Shown here: positions 63,005 to 64,000 of the stretch, piece by piece
How the letters are laid out: each line of letters begins with the position of its first letter
How positions within the stretch are numbered: the stretch's first letter is position 1
Assembly (NCBI GenBank): GCA_016711205.1
Contig: JADJTM010000001.1
Span: 186,001 to 250,000 of the forward strand
From: Micropruina sp.
Lineage (GTDB): Bacteria > Actinomycetota > Actinomycetes > Propionibacteriales > Propionibacteriaceae
Length of the DNA: 64,000 nucleotides
Direction: 5' to 3'
The notes under the pieces: generated by a model
The model's input: the letters and a program-made list of their open reading frames with translations, nothing else
Database searches by the model: none
What the model was told of the DNA's origin: nothing
Position numbers and translations under genes: made by a program

Positions 63005-64000
63005 ATGCATCGTCGATCCCTGCTGACAGCGGCCCTGGCGCTGGCCGTCGCCGGCTGCGCCGCACCGTCCGGCACCCCCACGGCCGGCTCGGCGTCGGCA
63101 ACGGCCGGCCCGTCCGGCACGCCCGCGGTGCGGGCCACGATCGGGCTCAGCTACATACCCAGCGTCCAGTTTGCGCCCTTCTACGTGGCCGAGGCGGACG
63201 CCCTGTTCGGCGGCGTCGCCGCCGATGTGACGCTGCGCCATCACGGGGCCACCGAGGGCTTGTTCACCGCGTTCTCCTCCGGTGCCGAGGACTTTCTGGT
63301 CGCCGCCGGATCCGAAGCGATGCAGGCGCGTGCCGAGGGTGTCGACGTGATCGCCGTCAGCTCGTACTACCAGGCCTTCCCGGCTCAGGTGCTGGTGCTG
63401 GACGCCACGCCGATCCGGTCGCTGGCCGACCTCAGGGGGCGGTCCCTGGGCGTGCCCGGACGCTACGGCGAGTCGTGGCTGGCCGCTCAGGTGGCGTTGC
63501 GTACGGCCGGTTTGTCCGAGGCCGACGTCACCATCGTCGAGGTCGGCTACACCCAGGTCGCCGCCCTGACCAACAAGAAAGTGGACGCCGTGATCGGCTT
63601 CAGCAACAACGAGCTGGTCCAGCTGGGGACCGGGGAGGCGAAGCCGCGGGCGCTGCCGGTGGCGGACGGCACCGTCCCCCTGGTCAGCGTGTGCCTGCTG
63701 ACCTCGAACGCCTACGCAAAGGCACATCCGCAGGTGGTGCGCCAGGTGGTGGCCGCTGTCGCCCGGGGCATCGAGCGGACGGCGGCCGACCAGTCCCGCG
63801 CGATCGACCTGGCCGCCGCCCAGATCCCCGGCTGGAGCGCGACCGCACGGCCGAACGCAGAGGCGGTGCTGGCGGCGACCGTGCAGCTGATGGCGCTGCA
63901 TGACGGCGCGTTCGACCCGGCCCTCGACCCCGCGCAATGGACGGCGATGGGCCGGTTCCTCGACTCCGCCGGCCTGATCAGTGCGAGCGTCACGCCGACG
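63005..64000 (+). CDS. ribY: Riboflavin ABC transporter substrate-binding lipoprotein (RibY-like), partial
   Basis: Starts at ATG 63005 (GAGGAG eight bases upstream) and runs off the right edge after 332 codons with no stop. A lipoprotein signal is clear: MHRRSLLTAALALAVAGC with lipidated cysteine C18. A Ser/Thr/Gly linker follows, then an NMT1/THI5-like periplasmic fold: IGLSYIPSVQFAPFYVAEAD, LRHHGATEGLFTAFSSGAED, VIAVSSYYQAFPAQVLVLD, LADLRGRSLGVPGRYGESWL and VGYTQVAALTNKKVDAVIGF. It captures substrate outside the membrane and delivers it to RibX. The riboswitch two genes upstream makes riboflavin the likely ligand; thiamine-precursor binding proteins have the same fold. Confidence 0.92.
   Translation, partial: MHRRSLLTAALALAVAGCAAPSGTPTAGSASATAGPSGTPAVRATIGLSYIPSVQFAPFYVAEADALFGGVAADVTLRHHGATEGLFTAFSSGAEDFLVAAGSEAMQARAEGVDVIAVSSYYQAFPAQVLVLDATPIRSLADLRGRSLGVPGRYGESWLAAQVALRTAGLSEADVTIVEVGYTQVAALTNKKVDAVIGFSNNELVQLGTGEAKPRALPVADGTVPLVSVCLLTSNAYAKAHPQVVRQVVAAVARGIERTAADQSRAIDLAAAQIPGWSATARPNAEAVLAATVQLMALHDGAFDPALDPAQWTAMGRFLDSAGLISASVTPT

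Overview
The window is high-GC DNA with short intergenic gaps and many 4-bp ATGA/GTGA gene overlaps. It carries an LPQTG sortase substrate, a lipoprotein, a CmtR-type metal sensor, KstD-type steroid chemistry and the actinobacterial histidine-utilisation layout, so a Gram-positive high-GC actinobacterium is the best fit. I cannot place it lower from sequence alone. I see no rRNA, tRNA or CRISPR.

Layout. 1-4.8 kb: start of a large-subunit-type catalase (minus), then an overlapping three-gene cassette (cysteine-synthase-like PLP enzyme, FAD/NAD(P) protein, Y4yA-like PLP decarboxylase fold). 4.8-9.2 kb: carbon module with class I FBP aldolase, gluconokinase-like kinase, ACS-type MFS carrier, KDPG aldolase and a divergent DeoR regulator. 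9.3-14.4 kb: hypothetical protein, ZIP transporter, CmtR-like sensor plus CDF-like exporter, DUF2695 protein and VapBC. 14.4-20 kb: two decayed genes, two paralogous VIT-family proteins, a secreted hydrolase and a quinone-oxidoreductase-like enzyme. 20-23 kb: an IS481-type element inserted in a hairpin-repeat array and itself split by an IS3-type element. 23-28 kb: nucleoside hydrolase and a complete ECF transporter, then a TetR regulator. 28-35 kb: LPQTG surface protein and a SWIM-SNF2 helicase split by a 4-bp duplication. 35-40 kb: hairpin repeats, an IS256-type element, and a divergent TetR/KstD pair. 40-47 kb: TIR-TM-propeller protein, DUF2252 protein, fatty acid desaturase, repeats and a cold-shock protein. 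47-55.7 kb: DEAD-box helicase and the hut pathway (hutH, IclR regulator, hutU-hutI-hutG). 55.8-61 kb: MacB-type ABC system with two membrane-fusion proteins. 61-64 kb: HAD phosphatase, then an FMN riboswitch controlling a RibXY-type riboflavin importer that runs off the right edge.

How the genes work together: hutHUIG takes histidine to glutamate plus formamide; the riboswitch links FMN level to riboflavin uptake; the ECF importer is predicted to feed the adjacent nucleoside hydrolase; the eda group is a sugar-acid uptake and cleavage module.

The most unusual signal is repetitive DNA. One hairpin family has a fixed loop core (TTGGGGACGGTTC or its complement) between short arms whose sequence changes from copy to copy while staying complementary. 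It occurs in several clusters, captures IS insertions with readable target duplications, has spread together with the 3' end of a tetR gene, and supplies that gene's stop codon. A second palindrome family, an 18-bp minisatellite and a 160-bp element with inverted ends (one copy translated in frame inside ribX) add to this.
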